Positions 1 through 6,526 of a stretch of 10,328 bases of DNA are shown here, one piece after another; position 1 is the first letter of the stretch; each line of letters starts with the position of its first letter. The notes under the pieces were generated by a model, which was given only the letters and a program-made list of their open reading frames with translations, made no database searches and was not told where the DNA came from. The translations under genes were made by a program, and so were the position numbers. The DNA is taken from the NCBI GenBank assembly GCA_023417955.1, contig JAEZDW010000378.1, forward strand, positions 1 through 10,328. Direction: 5' to 3'. The stretch is from Bacteroidota bacterium. GTDB lineage: Bacteria > Bacteroidota > Bacteroidia > Cytophagales > Cyclobacteriaceae.

Positions 1-1
1 G

Positions 2-610
2 TTTCTTTTGCGATATTATTGGATGGAAGGGAAGTTAAGTCGAAGGCAGTTGTCTGTGATAGTCGCAGCGGTTCTCGTGTCAGGCTTAGTAGCCGCTACC
101 GTTATGTTACAGGCGTGGGATTTTACGGACCAGCACAAGCGCGGTAATATCGTAACGTACATGGATGTGCTCGAAGGTTCGCCGGGTTATTATCCGTCAC
201 TCCGCGAAGACGTTAATGATGTAACCTTCCTCGACGACAGCTATCCCGGTATCGCACGGGTAGCCCATTACTTCTTTTGGAACCCGGTTCATGCTTTCAA
301 AGTTGCGGGGCTGAAGGCGTGGTATCTGATCAGCGGTGTACGGCCATATTATTCTGCTTATCACAATGTTTATGTCGCGCTTTTGTACGCAACAATGTAT
401 ATTCTTGGATACGTTGGAATTCGCAGAGTCGGAATGGCACCGATCTCTTCGTTTGCCATAACAGTCATCGTTCTGAATGTATTGCTCGTTGCGATATCCA
501 CCGTGGATTGGGACAATCGTTTTTACATCCCGATGGAACCCGGTATTGTTGTGATGGCTGCAATTGGGTTAGCGGAAGTTATTCGTGGCGTAAGTTTTCA
601 ACGGGATTAA
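2..610 (+). CDS. C-terminal part of a polytopic membrane protein, probably a GT-C (ArnT/PMT-like) glycosyltransferase
   Basis: The reading frame is open to the left edge, so the gene begins outside the window and only about 203 C-terminal residues are visible. Counting from the TTG at position 8 as residue 1, hydrophobic segments lie at about 15-34, 121-137, 147-165 and 178-193. A soluble loop (about 36-90) separates the first from the rest. The motif DWDNRFYIPMEP (167-178), just before the last membrane segment, resembles the 'D.R...P..P' stretch near the last helices of ArnT/PMT-type glycosyltransferases, which move sugars from polyprenyl-phosphate carriers to acceptors outside the membrane. 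The catalytic N-terminal loop of that family would be upstream and cannot be checked. The family call is an inference from topology and this motif; an O-antigen ligase-like or unnamed membrane protein is possible. The gene converges on the signalling operon, with 27 bp between stop codons. Confidence 0.5.
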   Translation, partial: FLLRYYWMEGKLSRRQLSVIVAAVLVSGLVAATVMLQAWDFTDQHKRGNIVTYMDVLEGSPGYYPSLREDVNDVTFLDDSYPGIARVAHYFFWNPVHAFKVAGLKAWYLISGVRPYYSAYHNVYVALLYATMYILGYVGIRRVGMAPISSFAITVIVLNVLLVAISTVDWDNRFYIPMEPGIVVMAAIGLAEVIRGVSFQRD

Positions 611-613
611 TCC

Positions 614-640
614 TAAACGCTTGCATAAACCAAGTGTTTA
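614..640. terminator. Hairpin between convergent genes, candidate bidirectional terminator
   Basis: TAAACGCTTG (614-623) pairs with CAAGTGTTTA (631-640) around the 7-nt loop CATAAAC. This gives a 10-bp stem with a single G-T wobble. It sits between the stop of the plus-strand membrane gene (608-610) and includes the stop codon of the minus-strand receiver-kinase (638-640), which is where a shared terminator would be expected. There is no separate run of T after the stem on either strand; the AAA/TTT tracts are part of the stem. The call rests on position and pairing only. Confidence 0.4.
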
Positions 641-1786
641 AGCTTTCGGAAGTGTAAAGTAGAAGGTTGCTCCTTCATCCACCTGACCTTCTGCCCAGAT
701 GCGGCCCCCATGGCGGATAACGATCTTCTGCACAAGTGCAAGACCGACACCCGTTCCTTCAAACTCATCATTCTTGTGAAGCCGCTGGAATACGTTAAAC
801 AGCTTTGATGCATAGGCCATGTTGAATCCAGCGCCGTTGTCTTTCACCCAATAGGTGATTTCCTTGTTCATTTCTTCACAACCAATCGAAACCACCGGCG
901 CGGGGTTCTTTGAAGAATACTTGACAGCATTCGAAATCAGATTCACCCAAACCTGCATCAGCAGCGATGCATCCGCAACCGCGGGGCTCAGGGTCCCGAT
1001 TTCAAAGGTCGCGTTATTCGGATTGGACATGCGCAATTGTTCAATTACGTTGGTAACCATTTGTTGCACATCGGTTACCGATTTACTTAACTCGCGTCGA
1101 CCAAGTTTGGAGAATTCGAGCAGGTCTTCGATCAGGCGATTCATGCGCGTGGCATTTTCCTGAATGACTTTAATCACTTCGTTGCCGTCCTCACCGAGTT
1201 TGTCGCCGTAATCTTCAACGAGAATATCCGCGTAGCCAAGCACACAGCGCAATGGAGATCGCAAGTCGTGCGAAACTGAATATGAAAATGATTCGAGTTC
1301 CTTGTTTAATGCCTGTAATTCCGCCAGGTGTTGTTTAATCTGATCTTCAGCTTTTTCCAGAGAGAGATTTTTCTCAATCAGTTCTTTCCTTTGCTGCTGC
1401 AACTGCAGTAATACATTTACTTTGGCCTTTGTAAGATCGGGATCAAGTGGTTTGTGAAGATAATCCACAGCGCCTTCTTCAAATCCTTTCATCACCGAGT
1501 CGCGTTCTTTCTTTTCCGCGGATGCGAAGATGATGGGAATATTTCTTGTGCGGTGATTCGACTTCAGTACCTGTGCCACCTCGAATCCATCCATGCCAGG
1601 CATTTGTACGTCGAGGAAAATTAAATCTACGTTTTGTTCGAGCGCTAATTTCAGTCCCCGTTCTCCGGTCAATGCACTCATAAATGTACGTCCGGGTTTT
1701 TCAAGCAACGTTTCAAGAGCGCGAATGTTCGATTCCTTGTCGTCGATTATCAGTATTGTGGATTGTCCGTTTTCCATAGGAATCAT
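638..1786 (-). CDS. Receiver-histidine kinase (REC-HisKA-HATPase), soluble
   Basis: This is a 382-residue soluble protein with the reverse of the usual hybrid order: an N-terminal receiver feeding a histidine kinase. The receiver (about 10-125) has the acidic pair D15-D16, phospho-acceptor D59 (FLDVQMPGMDG) and K112-P113. A coiled coil (about 126-165) leads to the HisKA H-box SYSVSHDLRSPLR with H173. The ATPase domain has N286 (WVNLISNAVKYS), the G1 box DNGAG (316-320) and the G2 box GTGVGL (344-349). All catalytic residues are present and there is no membrane segment. The start ATG overlaps the CheR stop as ATGA, which suggests translational coupling; ATG at codon 4 is an alternative start. 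As the last gene of the operon it probably receives phosphate at D59 from the upstream hybrid kinase, directly or through an HPt protein, and changes its own kinase activity in response. Its target is not visible here. Confidence 0.92.
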   Translation of the reverse strand: MIPMENGQSTILIIDDKESNIRALETLLEKPGRTFMSALTGERGLKLALEQNVDLIFLDVQMPGMDGFEVAQVLKSNHRTRNIPIIFASAEKKERDSVMKGFEEGAVDYLHKPLDPDLTKAKVNVLLQLQQQRKELIEKNLSLEKAEDQIKQHLAELQALNKELESFSYSVSHDLRSPLRCVLGYADILVEDYGDKLGEDGNEVIKVIQENATRMNRLIEDLLEFSKLGRRELSKSVTDVQQMVTNVIEQLRMSNPNNATFEIGTLSPAVADASLLMQVWVNLISNAVKYSSKNPAPVVSIGCEEMNKEITYWVKDNGAGFNMAYASKLFNVFQRLHKNDEFEGTGVGLALVQKIVIRHGGRIWAEGQVDEGATFYFTLPKA

Positions 1787-2595
1787 TTTATTCTACGATA
1801 TAATTTTTCCTTTCCGTCGACTTCTTCAAAGAAGCTTCGGTTTTCATAAAAGAGCAGCGATTCTTTGTCGCCAAGTCCGATGTAACCAAAATTGCACAGG
1901 CTGGCATGAAAGAGATTAAGTACTCTGTTTTGCAGCTCCTGATTGAAGTACATTATCACGTTTCTGCAGATGATCAACTGAAACTCGTTGAACGAGCCGT
2001 CGGCCGCGAGGTTGTGAGCCGCGAATAGCATATTCTTTTTCAGAGACCGGTCCAGCATCACCGAATCGTATTTGGCTATGTAGTATTCTGAGAAGGATCG
2101 CTTTCCGCCGGACTCGAGATAGTTGGTGGTATACTGTTTCATGTTATCCACGTGATAGATTCCTGCCTGAGCAATCCGAAGGGAACGCTGGTTGATATCG
2201 GTGGCATAAATCAACGATCGCTCCAGCAGGCCGGCCTCCTTAAGAATGATTGCCACCGAATACGCTTCCTGCCCGGTAGCGCAGCCGGCGATCCAGATTC
2301 GGATCATAGGATACGTTGCGAGTCTTGGAATCACGGTATCCCTAAGCGCCCTGAAGAATGTGGGATCCCGAAACATTGCCGTTACTGTGATAGAAAGGTG
2401 TTCGACGAAGTCAATAAAGGTTCTTTCGTCCGAAAAAAGCTGCTCGCGCAATGTTTCAATCGTATCGATACCCTTGCTTTCCATATAGTGTTTCACGCGC
2501 CTTGATACGGATGCGCCGGCGTATCTGGTAAAGTCGTATCCGTACCGGTCGTGTATTGCTTTCAGTAACTGGGTGAGCTGCTTGTCGTTTGTCAT
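1783..2595 (-). CDS. CheR-type S-adenosylmethionine-dependent glutamate O-methyltransferase
   Basis: This 270-residue protein has the full CheR plan. A helical N-terminal domain (about 1-75) ends in HLSITVTAMFRDPTFF (66-81), equivalent to the 'T.N.T.FFRD' signature. The SAM-binding domain has motif I AGCATGQEAYS (103-113), the acidic motif YATDINQRSL (130-139) and the late motif ICRNVIMYFN (209-218). In chemotaxis, CheR methylates glutamates on chemoreceptor cytoplasmic helices using SAM. Here no chemoreceptor, CheW, CheA or CheB gene is visible. The gene starts 3 nt after the TAA of the hybrid kinase and ends overlapping the receiver-kinase start, so it belongs to their operon. The likely substrate is therefore a partner in this signalling system, possibly a coiled coil of the hybrid kinase; that is inference. 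I withhold the symbol cheR because a chemotaxis role is not supported. Confidence 0.92.
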   Translation of the reverse strand: MTNDKQLTQLLKAIHDRYGYDFTRYAGASVSRRVKHYMESKGIDTIETLREQLFSDERTFIDFVEHLSITVTAMFRDPTFFRALRDTVIPRLATYPMIRIWIAGCATGQEAYSVAIILKEAGLLERSLIYATDINQRSLRIAQAGIYHVDNMKQYTTNYLESGGKRSFSEYYIAKYDSVMLDRSLKKNMLFAAHNLAADGSFNEFQLIICRNVIMYFNQELQNRVLNLFHASLCNFGYIGLGDKESLLFYENRSFFEEVDGKEKLYRRIK

Positions 2596-2598
2596 GCT

Positions 2599-5500
2599 TT
2601 ATTTGTAAAGCCAGACGCGCATTAAAGACAGCAACTGGTCTACGTTTACCGGTTTTGAAATGTAATCAGACATACCAACTGCGAGGCATTTTTCCTTATC
2701 GCCTTTCATCGCTTTTGCTGTCAAGGCAATGATCGGGAGCCGTTCGAATTTTTCGTGTTTTCTGATTTCAATGGTGGCCTCATAGCCATCCATTTCTGGC
2801 ATCATCACATCCATAAGGACCAGCTCGATACGCGGATCCGCATTCAGTATTTCGACAGCTATCTTTCCGTTTTCCGCCGTCACACATTTGAGCCCCTCTT
2901 CTTCAAGCGCGTTGGTCAGGGCGTAAATGTTTCTGATATCGTCATCGACGAGAAGCACAACTTTATCTTTAAGGACTTCGTCAGAGCGATGCAGCTTCCG
3001 GATCATCATTTGTTTTTCCTTCGGCAGGCGCGACTCAACGCGGTGCAGGAATAAAGTGGTTTCGTCCAGCAACCTTTCGTAGGAGTTAGCTGTCTTCAGC
3101 ACAACCGTGTCAGACAATTTGTTAAGTCTTAGTCGTTCTTCCTTTGAAAGATCTCTGCCTGTGTAGACGATCATTGGAATCGTATTCAGGCGTTCATCGC
3201 GTTTGATTTTTTCGAGCAGGTCAAATCCTGACATATCGGGCAGTCCCAGGTCGACGATAATGCAGTCAAAATTCTCTTTCGTCAAGAGTTGAAGGGCTTC
3301 ACCGCCGGAGAATGCTGAGAAGGACTTTACGTCCCCGTTTCCAACAAGTTCCTTTATTGCATTATTCTGTTGCTTATCGTCTTCTATGATAAGGAGTTTT
3401 CTGAATCTTCTGTTGGTAAACTCTTCAATCCGATCAAATGCCTTATGCAGATCCGGTACGTCAACAGGTTTCATCAGATAGTCGAAGGCGCCTAAAGCGA
3501 GTGATGTCTTCTGGTGATCGTATCCTGAAATGATTTGAACAGGAATGTGTCGCAGCCCCGGGTCTGACTTCAGGTGAACAAGAACTTCATTGCCGTCCAT
3601 TGCCGGCAACTTCATGTCAAGGAGGATAGCGTCAGGGTTGTAGTCACGCGCATAGGATATACCTGCCGTACCGCGTGTGGCTATTATGCCCTTGTAATTT
3701 CTGCCGCGAACAAATTCGAGGAGTGATTGGGCAAATGCTTCATCGTCTTCAATGATCAATGCCACGCGATCATTTTCACTGATGTTCTCGCGGTCGTCAT
3801 TATGTTCCGGCACTTCGGAGCCGTTGTCACTTTCAGGAAGTGCGATCTGATTGGTGTGATCGGTGCTCTTCTTCTTCGGTTTTATTTCCGACTTGATTTC
3901 AACGGGAAAGGTTTCTGTTTTACTTTCGTCAAATGCGGCCGGTACCACAAGAGTGAACGTGCTGCCCTTACCTTCTTTGCTTTTCAGTTCAATCCATCCT
4001 CCGAGGAGGTTTGCAAGTTCACGGCTTATCGATAATCCAAGACCAGTCCCTCCGTATTTACGTTTCGTAGAACCGTCGGCCTGCTGGAATGCTTCAAAGA
4101 TGATACGCTGCTTATCTTCAGGAATACCAATTCCTGTGTCGGAAACAGCAAAAGAAATTAATCCGTTTTCACGTTCATTGATTGCCAATGCTACGTGCCC
4201 CTGTTTCCCGGTGAACTTAAAGGCATTTGACAGCAGATTTTTCAGAATTTGTTCAATGCGTTGTCTGTCAGAGTTCAGCTCGACGCTGTCATTGTCGCAT
4301 GTGATTTCAAAGTTGATTCCAATTTCCCGTCCGACCTCTGTGAATGTGTTATTTATAGAACTGATTATTTCGCCCAGCGTAAATTCTTCGACGTCGAGAA
4401 CCATTTTGCCGGCCTCGATTTTTGACAGATCAAGAATTTCGTTGATAAGATTGAGAAGATCATTTCCGGAACTGTGAATGCTTCGGGAGTGCTCAACTTC
4501 TTTTTCGGAAAGACGACCATGTTTATTTTCGGAAAGGATGCGGCTTAAGATCAGGATGCTGTTGAGGGGTGTGCGAAGTTCGTGTGACATATTGGCGAGG
4601 AACTCCGACTTGTACTTGCTGGACAGTTCAACCTGTGCGGCTTTGCGTTCAATTTCGTCTTTGGCTTCTTCCAGACGTTGTTTCTGCACTTCCAGCATAT
4701 TTGCTTTTTCTTCCAATTCGGAGTTTGCCTGCTCCAACTCCTCCTGTTGTACTTTCAGGGTCGCTTCTGAGCGTTCGAGGAGATCGGTTTTTGTATGAAG
4801 TTCTTCGTTGATTTGCCGTAACTCATGCTGTTGAGCTTCGAGTTCTTCGGCCTGGCGTTGTGTTTCTTCAAGGAGATCGTTAACTTCTTCGCGAGCCTGT
4901 GCGGAGGCGATACAAATGGCAATGCTGTCCGAAACTGTTTCAATGAATTGTTGTTGCTGCGGTGTAAACGACGTAAGTGAGCCCAGTTCGATTACCCCGG
5001 CGACTTTATTCTCGAAAGAAAATGGAATCGCCATGATGCTTGCGGGCGTAATGCTTCCAAATGTAGACACGATATTGAAAGCTCCGGGTTCGACGTTGGT
5101 AATAGCGACAACTTTGTTCTCTGCTGCAGCCTGACCAACGATACCACTACCCGGTGCAACCAGTTCTTCAAATGCCGTTGAGGTATTGATCGCGCACGCG
5201 CCCTGAAGCCGGAGTGCGTGACCGGTTCTTTCGCGAACGTACAACGCTCCGGCTGGTATTTCGAGGTATTCAGTAAGGAGGTTGATAATTTCCTGACCAA
5301 GTTCCCGGATTGTCTTGTTTCCCTGCATTCGTCGCGTGAGTTCGGCAGTTCCGGAGAGGTTCCAGTTCTTTTCGTTGGCCGTTGCTTCTGCTTTTCGGAG
5401 GGCGTTCAGGTTGACCGTGATCAGGACGTATACGAATCCAAGAACAACAGTAATGATGGCGAGGAATGCGATAAAGACTTTGTTAAAGGTTTCCGCGGAA

Positions 5501-5649
5501 CTTTCGCTTTCTTCACTTCGCGCAACCAGAAGCGTTCGTTCGCTCTCATTCACTTTGTTAATAAGCGATCGTATTTCATCCTGTAATCTTCTTCCTTCGC
5601 CGGATGAGACAAACTTCTGAGCTTCGCTGATGTTTCCCTGTCTCGTCAA
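2599..5649 (-). CDS. GAF-histidine kinase with three C-terminal receivers (main part of the split hybrid kinase)
   Basis: This is the long open part downstream of an in-frame stop; the same frame is actually open up to 5733. The TTG at 5647-5649 is only the first possible start, not a convincing one. Using residue numbers of the reconstructed 1143-codon gene, it encodes the end of the CHASE3 domain (VSSGEGRRLQDEIR), a second membrane helix (about 185-208), a GAF domain (about 232-377), an E/Q-rich coiled coil (about 379-469) and HisKA with H483 (LANMSHELRTPLNS). The ATPase follows with N602, D631 (SDTGIGIP) and the GGTGLGLS box (660-667). Three receivers end the protein, with phospho-acceptors D805, D927 and D1074. 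Receiver 2 has K979 followed by T instead of the usual KP. All catalytic residues are intact over 1016 codons, so coding constraint was recently still active. The linker between ATPase and receiver 1 is hydrophilic and probably disordered. It is followed after 3 nt by the methyltransferase gene. Confidence 0.88.
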   Translation of the reverse strand: MTRQGNISEAQKFVSSGEGRRLQDEIRSLINKVNESERTLLVARSEESESSAETFNKVFIAFLAIITVVLGFVYVLITVNLNALRKAEATANEKNWNLSGTAELTRRMQGNKTIRELGQEIINLLTEYLEIPAGALYVRERTGHALRLQGACAINTSTAFEELVAPGSGIVGQAAAENKVVAITNVEPGAFNIVSTFGSITPASIMAIPFSFENKVAGVIELGSLTSFTPQQQQFIETVSDSIAICIASAQAREEVNDLLEETQRQAEELEAQQHELRQINEELHTKTDLLERSEATLKVQQEELEQANSELEEKANMLEVQKQRLEEAKDEIERKAAQVELSSKYKSEFLANMSHELRTPLNSILILSRILSENKHGRLSEKEVEHSRSIHSSGNDLLNLINEILDLSKIEAGKMVLDVEEFTLGEIISSINNTFTEVGREIGINFEITCDNDSVELNSDRQRIEQILKNLLSNAFKFTGKQGHVALAINERENGLISFAVSDTGIGIPEDKQRIIFEAFQQADGSTKRKYGGTGLGLSISRELANLLGGWIELKSKEGKGSTFTLVVPAAFDESKTETFPVEIKSEIKPKKKSTDHTNQIALPESDNGSEVPEHNDDRENISENDRVALIIEDDEAFAQSLLEFVRGRNYKGIIATRGTAGISYARDYNPDAILLDMKLPAMDGNEVLVHLKSDPGLRHIPVQIISGYDHQKTSLALGAFDYLMKPVDVPDLHKAFDRIEEFTNRRFRKLLIIEDDKQQNNAIKELVGNGDVKSFSAFSGGEALQLLTKENFDCIIVDLGLPDMSGFDLLEKIKRDERLNTIPMIVYTGRDLSKEERLRLNKLSDTVVLKTANSYERLLDETTLFLHRVESRLPKEKQMMIRKLHRSDEVLKDKVVLLVDDDIRNIYALTNALEEEGLKCVTAENGKIAVEILNADPRIELVLMDVMMPEMDGYEATIEIRKHEKFERLPIIALTAKAMKGDKEKCLAVGMSDYISKPVNVDQLLSLMRVWLYK

Positions 5650-5733
5650 ATCGATGCCGCTATCCAGATTTGATATCCGCGCGCCCAGGGATTTCTCCAG
5701 CTCGGCTATCGCCGCCTGATACGTCGCATTATC

Positions 5734-5736
5734 TTA
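5734..5736 (-). other. Premature in-frame TAA stop codon (codon 99 of the hybrid kinase)
   Basis: On the minus strand the codons around this point read TCG CTA ACC TAA GAT AAT GCG, which is SLT-stop-DNA. The flanking residues fit an uninterrupted CHASE3 helix, so K, E or Q is the likely original residue. Confidence 0.85.
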
Positions 5737-6030
5737 GGTTAGCGATTTTGCATTGTCGAGATGGCCGTACATGCCATCTCGTGAGGCCTCATAGAATTCC
5801 AGGAAGTTTTCATCGCCGGAGATTACGTATCCGCGAACACCGGATTCGGCGTCAATAGAATACAGCAGAACGCGTTCAAATTCATGCAGAACCCGGTGTG
5901 TATGATTGACCCATTGATTGGTCTCCAGAAATTCCTGGCTGTTCTTGAACGACAGGACGGCAACGATGATCAAACATATTGAGCATCCGAGGAATCCGGC
6001 CAGAATTTTTTTATCGAGTGAGATTTTCAT
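5734..6030 (-). CDS. N-terminal fragment of the CHASE3 hybrid kinase, ended by a premature TAA
   Basis: This 98-residue fragment begins at the ATG at 6028-6030. It has a short basic N-terminus, membrane helix 1 (about residues 9-28, ILAGFLGCSICLIIVAVLSF) and the first half of a CHASE3 extracellular sensor domain. The CHASE3 signature is clear in WVNHTHRVLHEFE and DAESGVRGYVISGDE. It then stops at TAA (5734-5736) after HLDNAKSLT. The same frame continues directly with DNATYQAAIAELEKS, the expected second half of CHASE3, so this is one gene cut in two and not two genes. The frame is open upstream to 6126, but those 32 extra codons encode nothing like a signal or membrane segment, so the ATG at 6030 is preferred. 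The fragment alone would be a membrane-anchored half-domain with no enzymatic part. Confidence 0.8.
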   Translation of the reverse strand: MKISLDKKILAGFLGCSICLIIVAVLSFKNSQEFLETNQWVNHTHRVLHEFERVLLYSIDAESGVRGYVISGDENFLEFYEASRDGMYGHLDNAKSLT

Positions 6031-6315
6031 TAACGATGGAAATACGTGAGGGAAAGTGACGTCTGCGAGAGTGTCGTGGTTTTTTAATTGAGATAAAACG
6101 CCGCTGAAGGCAACGTGACATTGCAACGAGTACTTTCAGAGATATCAGAGCGAATGAATGGCGGTCGTTTCATCGCTTTATGACTGAACGGTTAGGTTTA
6201 TGTTACTCATTCGCGCCGCACTGACCGGTGCAAATTGGAAGTTATTCTCGACAAGCTTTGACCGCGTAAATAATTTTCACGCATTGATCGCATCTCCGCC
6301 GCATAATCGATCTAT

Positions 6316-6344
6316 AATATATAAACAGTGACTGATTTGGTCAA
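6316..6344 (-). promoter_or_regulatory. Candidate promoter of the signalling operon
   Basis: On the minus strand TTGACC (6344-6339) and TATATT (6321-6316) are separated by exactly 17 nt, a good fit to a generic sigma-70 promoter. Bacteroidota usually prefer TTTG and TAnnTTTG boxes about 19 nt apart, and the match to that form is only partial (TTG, 20 nt, TATATTAT). It lies upstream of the first gene of the operon in the right orientation. Confidence 0.35.
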
Positions 6345-6435
6345 TAAGTTGTTGTGATTTTTGAGGAATGGTCGTACGGGAAACGAGATGACCATCGGTT
6401 ACTTACAAATTGGGAGAAAGTGCGCCTTTTTTAGA

Positions 6436-6453
6436 TACCGGATTTATCCGGTA
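6436..6453. repeat. Perfect inverted repeat, possible operator or hairpin
   Basis: TACCGGAT and ATCCGGTA are exact reverse complements separated by TT. The repeat sits 73 bp beyond the ligase stop. As RNA it forms a short stable hairpin, but the flanking tract on the minus strand is A-rich (TCTAAAAAAGG), not U-rich, so an intrinsic terminator for the ligase is doubtful. A protein-binding site is an equally possible reading. Confidence 0.4.
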
Positions 6454-6526
6454 ATAAGATTATGGGGATGTGGAATTTTCGTTCAGCGGGATGGTCGCGT
6501 GGCGAAATGAATTTTGCACACCTTAG

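Larger units (their letters stand above)
2599..6030 (-). pseudogene. Full extent of the CHASE3-GAF-hybrid histidine kinase gene, interrupted by one nonsense codon
   Basis: Reading through the stop gives 1143 codons with this order: TM1, CHASE3, TM2, GAF, coiled coil, HisKA, HATPase, REC, REC, REC. Both halves are in the same frame, so a single substitution explains the break: a sense codon such as AAA, GAA or CAA changed to TAA at codon 99. No other stop or frameshift is seen. It could be a recent loss-of-function mutation, a base-call error in the assembly, or a gene expressed by readthrough or re-initiation. The intact downstream frame favours a recent event or an error. The intact protein would be an inner-membrane sensor that autophosphorylates at H483 and passes phosphate to its receivers. 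Confidence 0.75.
6031..6526. other. Non-coding region between the ligase gene and the signalling operon
   Basis: About 500 bp lie between the ligase stop and the hybrid kinase start, with no convincing gene on either strand. It holds a candidate minus-strand promoter (6316-6344), a perfect inverted repeat (6436-6453) and an AT-rich core around 6310-6326. If transcription starts near 6308, the kinase operon would have an unusually long leader of about 280 nt. I recognise no riboswitch or RNA gene in it. Confidence 0.5.

Noticed and set aside
277..657. 126-codon plus-strand open frame overlapping the first gene
   Set aside because: It overlaps the membrane-protein frame and runs past its stop; the product is Cys/Trp/Arg-rich without family features, so it is taken as an out-of-frame shadow.
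1783..2595. A chemotaxis operon around CheR
   Set aside because: No MCP, CheW, CheA, CheY-alone or CheB gene is present in the window; both neighbours are non-CheA histidine kinases.
3863..4477. 204-codon plus-strand open frame opposite the hybrid kinase
   Set aside because: It lies antisense to the HisKA/ATPase coding region, whose motifs are unmistakable, and its own product is Ser/Arg/Ile-rich with no recognisable domain. It is a shadow of the real gene.
6031..6126. Upstream extension of the CHASE3 fragment to the ATG at 6126
   Set aside because: The 32 extra residues precede a typical short basic N-terminus plus membrane helix starting at the ATG at 6030 and look like non-coding DNA in translation.
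6368..6395. Possible hairpin ATGGTC...GACCAT
   Set aside because: Only 6 bp with a loop of about 16 nt and competing pairings; not distinguishable from chance.
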